Source: Mytilus trossulus
Lineage: Eukaryota; Mollusca; Bivalvia; Mytilida; Mytilidae
NCBI RefSeq assembly: GCF_036588685.1
Contig: NC_086381.1
Coordinates: forward strand, 68,827,436 to 68,891,435
DNA length: 64,000 nucleotides
Direction of reading: 5' to 3'
Shown: positions 1-12,519 of the stretch, piece by piece
How positions within the stretch are numbered: position 1 is the first letter of the stretch
Layout of the letters: every line of letters starts with the position of its first letter
The notes under the pieces: model-generated
Database searches by the model: none
What the model was told of the DNA's origin: nothing
Seen by the model: only the letters and a program-made list of their open reading frames with translations
Made by a program: the position numbers and the translations under genes

Positions 1-800
1 TTCCCCTACTAGCTGTCTGGGTTATTGGCAATATATATTTGTAATTTGTGAAAAGATGTTGCTGGTGAGTTGGGTCACAACATATAGTGTCAAGGTAATA
101 TTATTCTTGATATGGTGATATAAACACTTATATTGTGTCCATTTCAGTCGCCAGTTTTCCAGTCATAATTTAGTACATGTCGCCAAATCTTAATTTCCAC
201 GTTTGACACTTAGGTGTCACAATTAGAAGACAATCTGCTAAACCTTCTGTGGGAACTCGAGATAACCCCTGGTTTTCAGTAAGGGTTGTGTTGATCTTTA
301 GAATCCTATGTAGTGTTTTGTTGATTTTTGTTTGTCATACATAGCTCTTCAACTTTTGCCAAAATGTTTAATATTGTTGCCGACTAATGAGTTTAAAATC
401 CCTTTGAAATCTGCAGCCTCTTTTGTAGAGGTCTGCATGTCCAACTGGCAGGTGTCATCTGACCTTGTCCTCATTTTCATGGTTCAGTGTTTACAGTTAG
501 GTTTTTGCGTTTGGTTTGGTTTTCTAATACTGTAAGCAATAGGTTGTGTTTGGTATATGGGATGATTGCAAGTTATACATGTCTAGCTGGTAGGTTTCAT
601 CTGACCTTGACCTCATTTTCCTGGTTAAGTGGTAAAAGTTTTTTGTTTTTGTGTTTTGGTCTGTTTTTCTTAAACTATGATAAGCAATAGTTCAACTGAA
701 TTTGTTTAATGGCAGAATTGAAATCTGTACATGTCTGCCTGGCATGGTTCATCTGACCTTGATCTCATTTTCTTGGTTCATTGGTCAATGTTTAGTTTAC
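1..800 (+). repeat. Diverged tandem copies of a TGACCTTGACCTCATTTTC repeat
   Basis: Three diverged units of roughly 140 bp each carry a core reading CTGACCTTG(A/T)CCTCATTTTC followed by TGGTT (near 460, 600 and 755). The same core recurs at about 18940-19120 and 45110-46500 in this window. It is a dispersed non-coding repeat that I recognise as common in bivalves. Short reading frames here are not conserved between units, so I call no gene. Confidence 0.6.
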
Positions 801-802
801 TT

Positions 803-1012
803 GGTATGATTGCCAATGAGACAACTGTCACCAAGAAACCAAAATGACACAAAATTAAAATATTGGTCATCGTACGGCCTTTAACAATGAGCAAAGCCCA
901 TTCCACATAGTCTGCTATAAAAGGGCCAGAAATAACATTGTAAAACAATTCAAACGAGAAAACTAACAGCCTTATTTGTTAAAAAAAAATGAACGAAACA
1001 CAAATATGTAAC
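803..1012 (-). repeat. Dispersed mussel-type repeat, minus copy
   Basis: The segment begins GGTATGATTGCCAATGAGAC and runs through the CATCGTACGGCCTTTAACAA block to an A-rich end. Related copies lie at 2668-2790, 7615-7890, 36296-36560, 62518-62660 and 63962-64000 in this orientation. Plus-strand copies are at 13015, 32175, 36680, 47893 and 51290. It is probably a SINE-like or non-autonomous element, but the class is uncertain. Confidence 0.6.
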
Positions 1013-1061
1013 ACATAAAAAAAAATCTGCTTCATAGAAACTATAAGCAATAGGTTAACTA

Positions 1062-1165
1062 TCATGAGCGGATCCTGGGGTCCCGCCCCAACACTTTTTG
1101 TGGGGAAAATTTGGATGATTATATAAGAAATCGCTGAAGCATGACTGGAGCGTACCCACCTTTGT
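1062..1165 (+). mobile_element. Truncated MITE of the GGATCCGCCACTG family
   Basis: It contains GAGCGGATCCTGGGGTCCCG, then the block ATATAAGAAATCGCTGAAGC and ATGACTGGAGCG. Fuller copies are at 51750-51900 and 58774-58932. The right terminal repeat is missing, so this is a fragment. Confidence 0.55.
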
Positions 1166-1257
1166 TTTTACAAAAAGTAAGTATATAATATAGAGGGTCT
1201 CTGTATATTAAAGAAGTATATTAATCATAGTATGCATGCAGATTCAGTATGTGTTTA

Positions 1258-2442
1258 ACTGTTCAGATTAACTGACATTGGCTGGACAAACTAACGGAAC
1301 ATAACTGTTCAGATAATTGGGCATTGGCCGGACAAACTAACAGAACATAACTGTTCAGATAATTGGGCATTGGCCGGACAAACTAACGGAACATAACTGT
1401 TCAGATAATTGGGCATTGGCCGGACAAACTAACAGAACATAACTGTTCAGATAATCGGGCATTGGCCGGACAAACTAACAGAACATAACTGTTTAGATAA
1501 TCGGACATACCGGGCAAACTAACAGAACATAACTGTTCAGATAATCGGGCATTGGCCGGACAAACTAACAGAACATAACTGTTTAAATAATCGGGCATTG
1601 GCCGGACAAACTAACAGAACATAACTGTTTAGATAATCGGACATTGGCTGGACAAACTAACAGAACATAACTGTTTAGAAAACAGACATTGGCCGGACAA
1701 ACTAACAGAACATAACTGTTTATATAATCGGACATTGGCCGGACAAATTAACAGACCATTACTGTTCAGATAATCGGACATTGGCATGTCAAACTAACAG
1801 AACATAACTGTTTAGATAATCTGCCATTGGCCGGACAAACTAACAGAACATAACTGTTTAGATAATCGGCCATTGGCCGGACAAACTAACAAACATAACT
1901 GTTTAGATAATCGGCCATTGGCCGGACAAACTAACAGAACATAACTGTTTAGATAATCGGCCATTGGCCGGACAAACTAACAAACATAACTGTTTAGATA
2001 ATCGGCCATTGGCCGGACAAACTAACAGAACATAACTGTTTAGATAATCGGCCATTAACCGGACAAACTAACAGAACATAACTGTTTAGATAATCGGCCA
2101 TTGACCGGACAAACTAACAGAACATAACTGTTTAGATAATCGGCCATTGGCCGGAAAAACTAACAGAACATAACTGTTAGGTAATCGGCCATTGGCCGGA
2201 CAAACTAACAGAACATAACTGTTTAGTAATCGGCCATTGGCCGGACAAACTAACAGAACATAACTGTTTAGATAATCGGCCATTGGCCGGACAAACTAAC
2301 AGAACATAACTGTTTAGATAATCGGCCATTGGCCGGACAAACTAACAGAACATAACTGTTTAGATAATCGGCCATTGGCCGGACAAACTAACAAACATAA
2401 CTGTTTAGATAATCGGCCATTGGCCGGACAAACTAACAGAAC
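1258..2442 (+). repeat. 46-bp minisatellite, about 26 copies
   Basis: The unit is about 46 bp and contains TAGATAATCGGCCATTGGCC followed by GGACAAACTAACAGAACATA. Left-hand units carry a GGGCATT variant and right-hand units GGCCATT, so the array was built in blocks. Every right-hand unit holds the short palindrome CGGCCATTGGCCG. Reading frames across it on the minus strand only reflect the repeat period and are not a gene. Confidence 0.95.
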
Positions 2443-5400
2443 AATGTACAAACCATAAGACATCTAGAGGTCACCATGCAGTCTCCACAGAAAACATGCA
2501 TCTTTAAAAAAAACAAAAAAAGCAAGCTCTAAATAATAAGTCTATGAGTTTTATGAAAAAAGCAGATTATCACAGATCTGCATTACGCACCAAACTCCCA
2601 AAGTCAACTGATTAAAAAACAAAAAAAAAACAGCTTAAAGAGTCTCCAAACTTGACAAACGGAGATATGGTATGATTGCCAATGAACCAACACTATCCAA
2701 CAAAGTACAAATGAAGTTGATATAAGCAATGATAGGTCGAAAGCATGGCCTTCAACAATACGAAAAAACATCCTTTATGAATGATATGGTAACAGGAAAA
2801 TCAAAGGTTTGTAAATTTTACACAAATATAAGCAATTTTTGGGTCAAAATTGATAAATGCGAAAATAATTGTCCTGTTCCCGTCTGAGTAACTATGAAAA
2901 TCATGTGTTAAAACCGAGGTGCAATAGTATTGGTTCTTTTAAGAAGAAGTTCATATGTACGAAACAAGAAATACATGCACACCTAATATTATTCAAAACA
3001 CTAAATACATGAAATAGTCAGTGGCGGATCCAGTCTATTCAAAATTTTGATCTTATTTACGGCCGGCAAAATAGCCAAACTCTATATTAAATCGCTATTG
3101 TGCCGGAGCCGGCAAAAATAGCAACTGTCTTATAGTATACCTATGTTCGTAGTATATAGAAACGCAAAAATATATAATCCATTCATCATCTTTTTATTAA
3201 ATGGTGTTGAAATCCGGTGAAACACAAAATGTCCCCGTTTACAGTTCGTATTTTTTACCTTTATTATAATTTGTCATCAAAAGGGCTTCCAGGATTATCT
3301 TTTTCGCCTAATGCATATATATAACATAATGTGTGATGTTTGAATAAAAAATTGAAGAATTTCAACGGAGGCAACTTTCCTAAAATCTTTATTACATTTA
3401 CAGTTCTTGTGCTCCTCTATTTTACTTTTCGATCAGGGCGATTTTGACTCATGGGTTTTCGGCAATACAAAATAAATCGGTGGAATTTCAGCGGCGGAAT
3501 CAGGTGGTGTGGAGGGAAGTTACGCCACCTTCTATTTAATAATAATATCTTTATTTGCAAAACATACAAAAACCAATTTTGGTTGTGGCAAATACATTGA
3601 CAAACAAACATAATGAAACATATTGAAAACTCGACAATATCATAAGAAATATGATAAAAACAGTTACTATTCTCCTTTCCTCAGTTTTAATGACTCTTTA
3701 ATAAAGGAAACAACTGCTTTTACATCATTTGGTGTTGATGGATTAGGTATTATTACGAGTTTATCAGTAAAATTAAGTGTATTAAAATTTACATATTGTT
3801 GTATATAATATTTTAGAAAGATTTCTCTTTTATTTCTATTTATTTGACAGTTGGAAGAAAAAAATGAAATTCATCGTCTAAGATATACATCTTTTACATT
3901 TTCTTTCATTTCGTGGTATTTTGGTATATCGTCCAGTTTCTATGAAGAGACAATGATCGTTTATTCTGACTTTGGTTAACATTTTTCTTGTCTCTGTACT
4001 TTGGTGTGATAGGTAGTATTTCATTTGGTTATTCATATGAGATTTAAGAAATTTATATAGATATATTTTATTATTTTCATTTAAGTTATTTATTTTATCA
4101 TCAATAAGAGTTTGATAATAGTTGATATAACTTTTTTTAATTGGGGTTTTAACATTTTAGTCTGTTTTAAAGTTTTAGTTTCCTCAATAAGTTTAATGTC
4201 AATATTTAAATCTTGTGACACATTTTTTGCAAAAGTATGGGAAATACATCCCTAGCATTTACTGGCTGGTCCCAAATAAAATCTATAATTGCTTTTGTTT
4301 AAAAATTTGGGTAGCTTGATAATGCCCCTTTCAAAAATCCTCGATCCCTCCTGTTATTTCACATATTTCATATTTATTTGGGGTGTTATAGTAGTTTCAG
4401 GGTAAATTACCACCCATAATTCTGAAATCCTCATAAAGCAGTAGTCCGGTGCCAACTTCTTTTACGAATTATTCATGCATGATGCGTTACAGTAAATAAT
4501 GTCCTTGGCAAGAATGGTAAGAATGATTTTTGCGGCGGGAATGCCATACACAAAACATGTATAGTTGCCGTTTCATATTCAGTATGTAGGAATGGACATC
4601 TCTCAACCCCAACTTGTCCTAATCCTAATTTAAAAAAAAACCACGAATTATAAAAAAAGGTCAATCCGTCCCTCGCTCCTGATTTTATTTACTATTTTTT
4701 TATATTTTTTTTCAAATCTTAGATTGATACATTTAAGAAGTAAAATTGAGGTGAAACTTAAATATGTTTTTGAAAGATCTCAAAGTTCAAGCCATGACAA
4801 GCACACAACAATAAGCACTGTAAAACTCAGTTTGAAAGAAATCTTTCTATGACAATAACCTAAAAAAATAAAGCAATATTCTTGATTTATTGTACTACGG
4901 GTTTTATTTACAATGATTTAAAAACCAAACAACAAAAAAACGCTTTTTAAAATTTCGCGCATATTTATACTTTATATTTTTTTGTTTTGATTGGTTGGAT
5001 AACACAAAATATGCTAATGAGGTAAACAGGACCTGTTGTGACCGATTTATTTGAAATACACTGTAGTTAGTATCTTGAATATATTACAAATAATATTGGT
5101 AAGTTTGGAATGACAACAATCAAGAAACAAATGCACCTTTTCATATTTAATTGTCGGTTTCAGAGAAAGTGTGAATTTCCAATCGTTGCATCGCTGTTCG
5201 CCGCCACCACTGAAAAGAAGCCATTTTATTTCATTTTGCTGACTTTGTCACACATTGAAATCACTGGTTATATATTAGTCAACTTATAAATTGTGTGAAA
5301 AACATGTACATAGATGCAAAACATTATTTTCTGATGAATTTGACTGAGCCTATAAGCGTTTGTTGTTTTAAGCGTGGACTTTTACGATACACAACATATT

Positions 5401-5712
5401 TCTTGTGACCTTATTGAGAATAGTGTTCAAGGTCAATTATATACAGTCTGTTCTTGCCATAAATATTCTCAAATTTGATCCATATAGATCCTTTTTAAAT
5501 CAGTCAATACTTTGTGACATTATTTGGAATAGCATGGAATTATTAGTAAATAAAATATGAAATATTTGATAACTTGGTCATGATCTAAAACAAAAATTAA
5601 AATAACCACAAATTAAAGAGAAATGAATGATACAGACAAATTAAAGTTTATATCATAAAAGTATTGTTTACAACCTTTTATGAAAAAACTATAAAGAAAT
5701 CTCAATCCCAAC
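2443..5712. other. Non-coding stretch with repeat fragments
   Basis: No coding region is supported. It holds a minus-strand dispersed-repeat fragment at about 2668-2790 and an isolated CAGTGGCGGATCCAG MITE terminus at 3019. The remainder is AT-rich sequence with homopolymer runs. Frames near 3417, 3623 and 4473 are short, low-complexity and have no recognisable domain. Confidence 0.5.
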
Positions 5713-5747
5713 ATGGAAGTATTATATTGTCAATATAATACTTCCAT
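5713..5747. repeat. Perfect hairpin, 17-bp arms and 1-nt loop
   Basis: The left arm ATGGAAGTATTATATTG is followed by a single T and then the exact reverse complement. The loop is too short for an ordinary transposon. It may be a replication fold-back (template-switch) scar. Confidence 0.9.
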
Positions 5748-8068
5748 GATCCCAATAACCTTTAAGAATCATAAGTATAAAATGTCTTGGTTTTTAAATT
5801 TAATGCAGTAGTGATAAAATATTTTTAGTTATCTCTGAAAAAATATTTTATTATACACAGGAAAAAAATAAATTCTATGTTCTTATCAAAAGTGTACAAA
5901 CTATATAGAAAGACTCGAGATCATTCTAAAAATTTTGTATTAAAAAGTTTAACATTAATATTACCCCCTAATGGGTGGGGGTTTGCAGGGCAGCCTATGT
6001 GTGAGACTTGCGCATGTTCATTGCTTTTTGGTGGCTTTTTCTGTTGATCTATTGTTTTTTCTCTTTGATCTTTTAAAATTTAACCAGGTACGAGACCACA
6101 ATTATTTCATAGTGCATTTCTTTTAAGAACATAAATGAAAATGAAAAAAATCCCACCTGTGCTTTCTCAAAGAAATTTTTACAGTGTGGTGTGTAGTAAC
6201 TATTTTTGGGACAATTATATCAAAATTATAGAAAACTATATCAGCTCTATTTCAAAATATGTCGACAATTTTATGTTTAGGGCGTCTTCAAATCTTTTGA
6301 CTTCTTTCCAGGTGCTAATTTTTAACCTTTTTCAGCTGGACCAAATCATTTACTTTACTTTAAAATTCTGGACCCAAATCTTTTTACAGTGTAATTTTCC
6401 CCTCCCCCTCCCCTACTTTTAATTAGAGGCATTAAAAACATGGAGAAATACATTTGAAAGGGGTATAAAAAATAATGGCAAGTAACCCACTGTCAACACT
6501 AGGGACTATATTCGTGAACAATGGAAATCAAGGGACGACAATTGTGGTCTTGGACATTATCATGCATTTGCTTTATAAAAAGTTGGCAGAACTGGGTTTG
6601 ATCTCGAATCCCACTCATCATTGTAATAAATAGTGCACTTGAGATATTCACATGTGAAGCTTATAAAAATATCAGCCAATCATGTGTCACGCTTAGAGTT
6701 AGACCTTATGAGACCGACTATTTAACTTAAAGGGTCGTGTTATTTTTTTAAAACAAATTGACAAAAATAATATTCTGATCCCCAGTTTCATGATTTCATG
6801 AATTTGACATGTTTGATGAAAACATATATTCTAATCAAGCAGTGACATAAAAAATATTCTGAATGCAGATTTCCTCCATACATGTACCTTGAAGTGTTAA
6901 GTATAAATGATTTTTTTTTTCTAATATAGGATTTCGCTATATTTTTTCATAAATGAACTTTATCATTTACTTAAAAGAAAAATGAAATAAAAAAATGGGG
7001 TCACCGTTCATTTAAGCTAAAATCTGCCTCTGGAAGAAGCATACATTTTTGTTAATGTCCCTTTTTTATGTTGAACTAATAGGAGAAAAAGAGGAAATAT
7101 CGAAATAAAAAAATAACCTAATATAAGAAATCGCTTAAATTTTACAATTATTTATTTTATGTACAGCCTATTTGAAAACAAGAATAAAAAATATAGGTCA
7201 CCGATGAGTAAAACAAGATATTTCAAATTTAAGGCCAAAAAATGACATAATTGCATCAAAGGGAGATAATTTGGAGCTTTTTCAATTTTTAAAGTCATCT
7301 TGGGCCAAACCAAATCATTTTTTTGGGTTGTTTTTTTGTACCATATCATAAAGTAACAACTAAATAGTGTAATAAATAAAATTTGTAATGAAAAAATAAA
7401 GGTTTAATTTTTTGCTAAAATTTTTGTACCCACGAGTCACCTAAAATTTTGAAAAAATAAATATTTTTGTTTAAAAATTTCTGACTTAGAAAAAAAATAT
7501 ACCCCCCCCCCCTTTTCTACCTCCTTCCTTTCCTGAAGTAAAAAGGTTGCTTCCTAAAATACCACAACGTAACACACAGATCAAGTTTGAATTTGGGTAA
7601 AATGGAGAATGGAAATGGGGTATGTGTCAAAGAGACAACAACCCGACCATAGAGCAGACAACAACAGAAGGTCACCAACAGGTCTTCAATGTAGCAAGAA
7701 ATGTTGGCGTCCTTCAGCTGGCCCCTAAACAAATATATACCAGTTCAGTGATAATGAACGCCATACTAAACTCCAAATTGTACACAAGAAACTAAAATTA
7801 AAAATAAAACAAGACTAACAAAGGCCAGAGGCTCCTGACTTAGGACAGGCGGAAAATGCCGCGGGGTTAAACATGTTTATGAGATCTCAACCCTCCCCTA
7901 TACCTCTAGCCAATGTAGAAAAATAAACACATAAAAATACACAGATTAAAATTCAATTCAAGAGAAGTCTGAGTCTAATGTCAGAAGATGTAACCAAAGA
8001 AAATAATCGAAATGACAATAATACATTAATAACAACAGACTACTAGCAGTTAACTGACTAGACTTCTA
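5748..8068. other. Non-coding stretch with one dispersed repeat
   Basis: The sequence is AT-rich with no supported gene. Positions 7615-7890 are a minus copy of the dispersed mussel-type repeat. It includes GGTATGTGTCAAAGAGACAA and a CCAGAGGCTCCTGACTTAGG block. A C run at 7503-7512 and A/T runs are the other notable points. Confidence 0.5.
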
Positions 8069-8378
8069 TTACTGTGAAAGGACTTTAATTCGTGGGTCTC
8101 AATTTTTCGTGGTTTGAACAAAATTTACTTGTTCATGGGTTTTTAAATTCGTGAATTTTAGTTTCAAAAATTAAAAAAAAAAAAAAAAAATTAAAGCCTT
8201 CGAATCAGAAATGAAGTTTACAAATAGTCTGGATTGAGGAAATTACGGGCAGAATCAATTTGCGCCAATTGCAGTTTTGAAAAGGTATTAAATGCGCCAC
8301 TCTCTTTTATTTTGATGGTTTTAATTGCGCCAATAAATGAAATGAAATTGCGCCACATTTACCTGTAAATATGTTTTA

Positions 8379-8415
8379 CCAGAGACATATAATATTTTAT
8401 ATTATATGTCTCTGG
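8379..8415. repeat. Perfect hairpin, 17-bp arms and 3-nt loop
   Basis: The arm CCAGAGACATATAATAT is followed by TTT and the exact reverse complement. It lies in the left half of the GCGCCA element. It matches the 5713 and 16100 hairpins in having a minimal loop. Confidence 0.9.
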
Positions 8416-8726
8416 TTTTACCTATATCATATCTGTACATGTTTTATCTATTATATCATACATGTACTGTAGCTAAACTTTCCACTTAAGATGCATCTGA
8501 ACACTCATAAAATTTAAGAAAACTCAATCTAAAAATCAAGCAGAATTTCACAGAAAATTGGTGGTGTAAAGCGGGATAATTTTATTAGGAAGCAAGTCTA
8601 ATTTAAAATTTCTGTGTCAAAGGATTTTTTTGGTGATGGTACCTTTATACATGTTATAAATGTTGTCCAAAATATTTCAAACAACTTTAAAATATACATG
8701 GCTTTAAGAATGGACATTATATTCCC

Positions 8727-8945
8727 TTGTTGCTGTCAAAATCAGAAGCTTGTTACAGAAAAATGTTTAAAATTTCTGTGTACAATGTAGAAACATTCGC
8801 TGATTACGTGTTATCAACATACATAAAGGATAATGCGTTGTTTCCTCCTCCAGTATGGGCAGAAATTCCTCCAAATAACAGAAGAACCAATAACGGTCCT
8901 GAATCATTTCAAATAAAAATAAATAAAATTGGCGCAATTAGATGA
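8727..8945 (+). pseudogene. Mutator-like (MULE) transposase C-terminal remnant
   Basis: A 72-codon frame contains YVLSTYIKDNALFPPPVWAE and then RRTNNGPESFQ. This matches the C-terminal pattern of animal MULE/FLYWCH-type transposases, where FPP..W precedes an R-T-N-N-x-x-E-x-F/W-H box. That family knowledge is from memory. No DDE catalytic region, zinc knuckle or FLYWCH domain is present. The frame ends by running into the element's GGCGCAATTAG terminal repeats, so this is a remnant. The initiating Met is only the first in frame and has no special status. Confidence 0.55.
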
Positions 8946-9675
8946 TTATTTTATTGGCGCAAATGATACCTATAGTTTTGAAAAATAGGTGGCGCAAAAG
9001 AAGTATTGGCGCAATTAAGTTGTGGCACAAATGAGTTACTTTTTGGCGCAAAAAGATATCGCCCGAAATTACAAAGTAAAGATTGATCTGTGTAAATTGT
9101 TGTGATAGCACTATAAATTAATCCATGATAAAGTGATCAACAGATTAAAGACCATCAAAGGTGTTAATTAGGCCATAAACATGTCACATAAAGAAACAGT
9201 AACATAAACAAGTGCTGTAAAAATATCTTGAATTGTCAAAAAATTCTTATCAAAATCAATCTCAGCATGAAACTATTATTTCCCATATGTAGGAGAACTA
9301 TGAGGATATAAGAGGAACACTTTATCATACTAGCATACCAATGCCGAAAATCTGACTTTCATCGATCAAAAATATTTTTATGATAATTAAAAGATCAAAA
9401 GTTGTACAGTTTAGGTTATTAAAGATTAAATGGGTATTATCCTGCATGAGATTGTAGTTCTGTGACTCCTATAAAAGTATTCTCAGATTTGGCGTTATTC
9501 AATATAATCTCTAAATCATATCATTTGTTAAACCTACCGATGGGGATCTTCCCATGTCTTGATTTAATTTGGACAATGGTTGTTTTATATCATTAGACAC
9601 TTAAATTCCTGGATAAAAACATCAACGAAAACCACGAAAATTGGTACTCCACGAACAAAAGTACTTTCACAGTAA

Positions 9676-12119
9676 ACTGATTGAAAGATAATGTCTTCAT
9701 CATATGAATATCTGCAGGCACAATTCTTCCTGCAGCATCTTTTTTTACCATTCTAGAGTATTGCCCCTGTAATTTGTAATTGGAAAAATGGCTGATTTTT
9801 TTGTTTCTGTCTCTCGCTTTCGTTTACCTAAACCAAATGTGATGAGACTTATATGCTATTCTTAATACCTTAAATATCAGATAAAGTTTGTATTTTGATG
9901 GCAGCCAGCCTCACTTTTACTATTTGAGTTATGGCCCTTTTCAAATAGAAAAAAAACTGCTGAATTGTTTTTGTTCACTAATTATATATTTGTTTTAAAA
10001 CTTAAACAGAATCCTTATTATCACAAAACACACAATTTTGTATAGTGTAAATTTTGTATTTCTTGAGTAATGTCCCTTTATAATCCTAGAAAATGTATAT
10101 ATACATGTGTATGCAAGCAGAGTTACATCCGTGTCCTATGATGTTTTTTGTTGTTTTTTTTTGTTTTTTTGGGGGGGTGGGTGGGGTGGGGTTGGCAGGT
10201 TACCGGATGTTTCTTTTAAACGGATCTGTGTCAGTGACCTTCTCCAATATTTCAATGATGTCCTCATTTTTTAGTTACATTAAATTGAAAATTATATGGC
10301 TACAGTATTAGTCTATTAGTGTTTATGAAAAGATGAAGATGAAAAAAATAATAGATATTTAATGAATGGCTATCATTTATTTTGAATTTATTGAACCATA
10401 AAACTAATTTTTGACTCTTCACATTGAATAATCCGCGAAGCGGATTATGTTAAATGTGAAGAGTTAAAAATTAGTTTTATGGTTCAATAAAATCAAAATA
10501 AATTATTGCCATTCATTATAAATAAATTTCTATCAAAAATACGGCTCAAACAACTTTTTATATTATTTACCTTGACAATAACAACGTACACACATGTTAG
10601 CGTATGAATACACAACGTCAGAGTGGGCGTGTCACCATAAAAATTGACAACATTGAAAATAAAACTAATAATTTTAACCAATCAGAAGACAGTAAATACA
10701 CAAAATTTATTTATTCCGGCATAAATGGAACTAATGAATTGAGGAATTCAAATAAAATACTATGTTGACACACAAATATTAACACATAAACAATCAAAAG
10801 TTGATCATGTTGATATATACCTATGATAATAATAGTCCACTGTCAATCTAGCATACATTTTACCCTTACCTGAAAGTAATTGCAACAGAAGATTTTTTAA
10901 AGTTTTAATCTAGTTTCATACACCAAATATACACAGAAAAAGTCTTACCTGAGGAAGACCACAAAATCACTGTTTTAAAATTCCTATGGAGATTTGTATT
11001 GAATGAAATGGTAGATAACTCTGTAAAAAGGCAGAAATATCTATAAAAATTGATCCAAAATTACAAATTTACCACTTCTATTTAGCATAATGTATTGATT
11101 CTTGATATGTTAGCCATCTTTATAGTATAACAAACAACTCTTAGTAAAGGTATTTTCACATCTTTTATTAAACTACATTGTAACAACATTGATTTCGTAA
11201 ATCATTGGTTGACCATTTACTAAATTTTTCAACTTGTCAAGGTAAAGAATCTGAAATTTTATGAAATAGTTAGCAATTATTCTTCTTTTTGTGGTTTAAA
11301 GTTTCTTTAAACAAGGTAGCTTTAGATGCTGAACACTTATTATTTACATATATAAACAATACCAAATGTTCACATTATTTTTTCAAAATGGTCACAAAGT
11401 CAAAAATTTTGCAATTTCTTTACCGAAAAATGTGCAAAAAATATTAAATATTAAAAATACCCATAACACTTCAATTTTGTACATTTCATGAGCAGAATAT
11501 TATATAACATAGTTAAAAACAAACTTGTAACACCATCGAAGTATCACTATTTTGTACATGAATTTTAAGAAAATCAACCATAAACTCACCAAAAAAAGAA
11601 TAATTTTTCCAGAGTTATCTCCTCTTTCCAATGTTAATTAGAACTGCTAATTTTCAGTTTTCCTCAAGTTAGATTTTATGGGACTTATTGAATTATACAA
11701 TAGAGACAATTATTCTAACAGATTTGTTTTATATTGTAACCAGAGAGCATGATTCTACATACAAAATCATCTTCTCCTCCTCCTAGAACCCAGAACCATT
11801 GTGCTACAAGACAGTGTTTTAACCAACTAAGTTAAAGGAATACGTGTACTTCTTTAGCTCCATCTCTGACAAATGACTTAGTATCTACCACATTTACCAA
11901 GGGAAGCAATCCTATCACAACATAACTGATTTAGAATTTAGCTTTAACTTGATATTTTTATACAATTAAACTTTTGTTAATAAATGTTGTTTTTTTAAGC
12001 GAATGAAAAATTCAAAAAATGTTAATTAAAGGTCTTTGGATCTGTGCTTGTCCATGTTGTCAAACTGATATGTACAATTTTTGTTTAAGCATAAGTTAAC
12101 TTTTGGTTTGTTTTTTCAG
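9676..12119. other. Non-coding upstream region of the zinc-finger gene
   Basis: This lies upstream of the first coding exon and must include the end of a 5' intron, because that exon begins with an acceptor at 12119. It holds the fold-back at 10350-10530, a T/G-rich run at 10140-10200, and a block at about 9750-10080 that resembles 25900-26080 (ACC(A)AATGTKATGARACTTAT). I could not place a 5' UTR exon or promoter. Confidence 0.45.
10350..10530. mobile_element. Fold-back (palindromic) MITE-like element
   Basis: Two arms of about 85 bp meet near 10437 (CCGCGAAGCGG). The outer ends are TTTAATGAATGGC and GCCATTCATTATAAA. Inner blocks GAACCATAAAACTAATTTTT and ACTCTTCACATT are inverted on the other side. 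Arms are nearly identical apart from a few substitutions and small gaps. No coding capacity and no obvious target duplication are seen. Confidence 0.75.
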
Positions 12120-12519
12120 AATCAGAATGGATCCTGTCCATCCTGTCCATTCGGTTGGGAATTTCAGTTTACAGGATCAATTACGCAACAATGACATCAT
12201 TCAGCATACGATGCCACTCACAAACATACGCAGTACTGATCACCAACTACCTGGCAACAGTTTCCGTAGTCATGGTAGCAGCGATATGCAGCACCCTCTG
12301 GGTACCACAAACATTTTGATGGACGAAAGGGGAGATAATCTTCTATCTAGTTTTTTTAACACTCATCATGGGAATGACATACCAGTGTCTGGTGATACTA
12401 GTTTTCTACTTGGCACAGATAATACTTTCACAACCAATCAACTTTTGATGGAACCTACTTCTCATCAGAAGATAAGTTATGATTCTGTGAAGGAACCTAA
12501 TGTCAGTCCTGTTATAAAG
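12120..12519 (+). CDS. Zinc-finger gene exon 1 (first coding exon)
   Basis: The acceptor TTTTTTCAG ends at 12119 and the donor is AAG|GTGAGT at 12520. Coding starts at ATG 12127 and gives residues 1-131 (MDPVHPVHSVGN to VSPVIK), ending in phase 0. The sequence has no recognised domain and is His/Asn/Ser-rich. Its last 44 bases are the first unit of a 53-bp tandem array that repeats the donor site. Confidence 0.85.

Larger units (their letters stand above)
8241..9070. mobile_element. Inner element with GCGCCA sub-terminal repeats, Mutator-like
   Basis: Ends are AATTACGGGC (8241) and GCCCGAAATT (9070). The left side has four GCGCCA motifs (about 8272-8356). The right side has five inverted TGGCGC(A) motifs (about 8930-9050). 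Terminal repeats with many short sub-terminal motifs are typical of MULE-derived non-autonomous elements. The interior holds a transposase fragment (8727-8945) and a perfect hairpin at 8379-8415. Confidence 0.6.
8069..9675. mobile_element. Outer inverted-repeat DNA element, about 1.6 kb
   Basis: The left end reads TTACTGTGAAAGGACTTTAA followed by TTCGTGG. The right end is a clear inverted counterpart ending TACTTTCACAGTAA, preceded by CCACGAACAAAAG. Similarity continues inward for about 50 bp on each side. A second inverted-repeat element (8241-9070) lies inside it. I saw no convincing target-site duplication, so the exact ends are approximate. The only coding remnant belongs to the inner element. 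Confidence 0.6.

Noticed and set aside
1401-2283. Minus-strand frames with NSYVLLVCPANGRL repeats
   Set aside because: They are read through the 46-bp minisatellite; the period is not a multiple of three and frames persist only briefly.
1258-2442. CRISPR array
   Set aside because: Repeats are directly adjacent with no unique spacers, and the genome is clearly eukaryotic (spliced genes).
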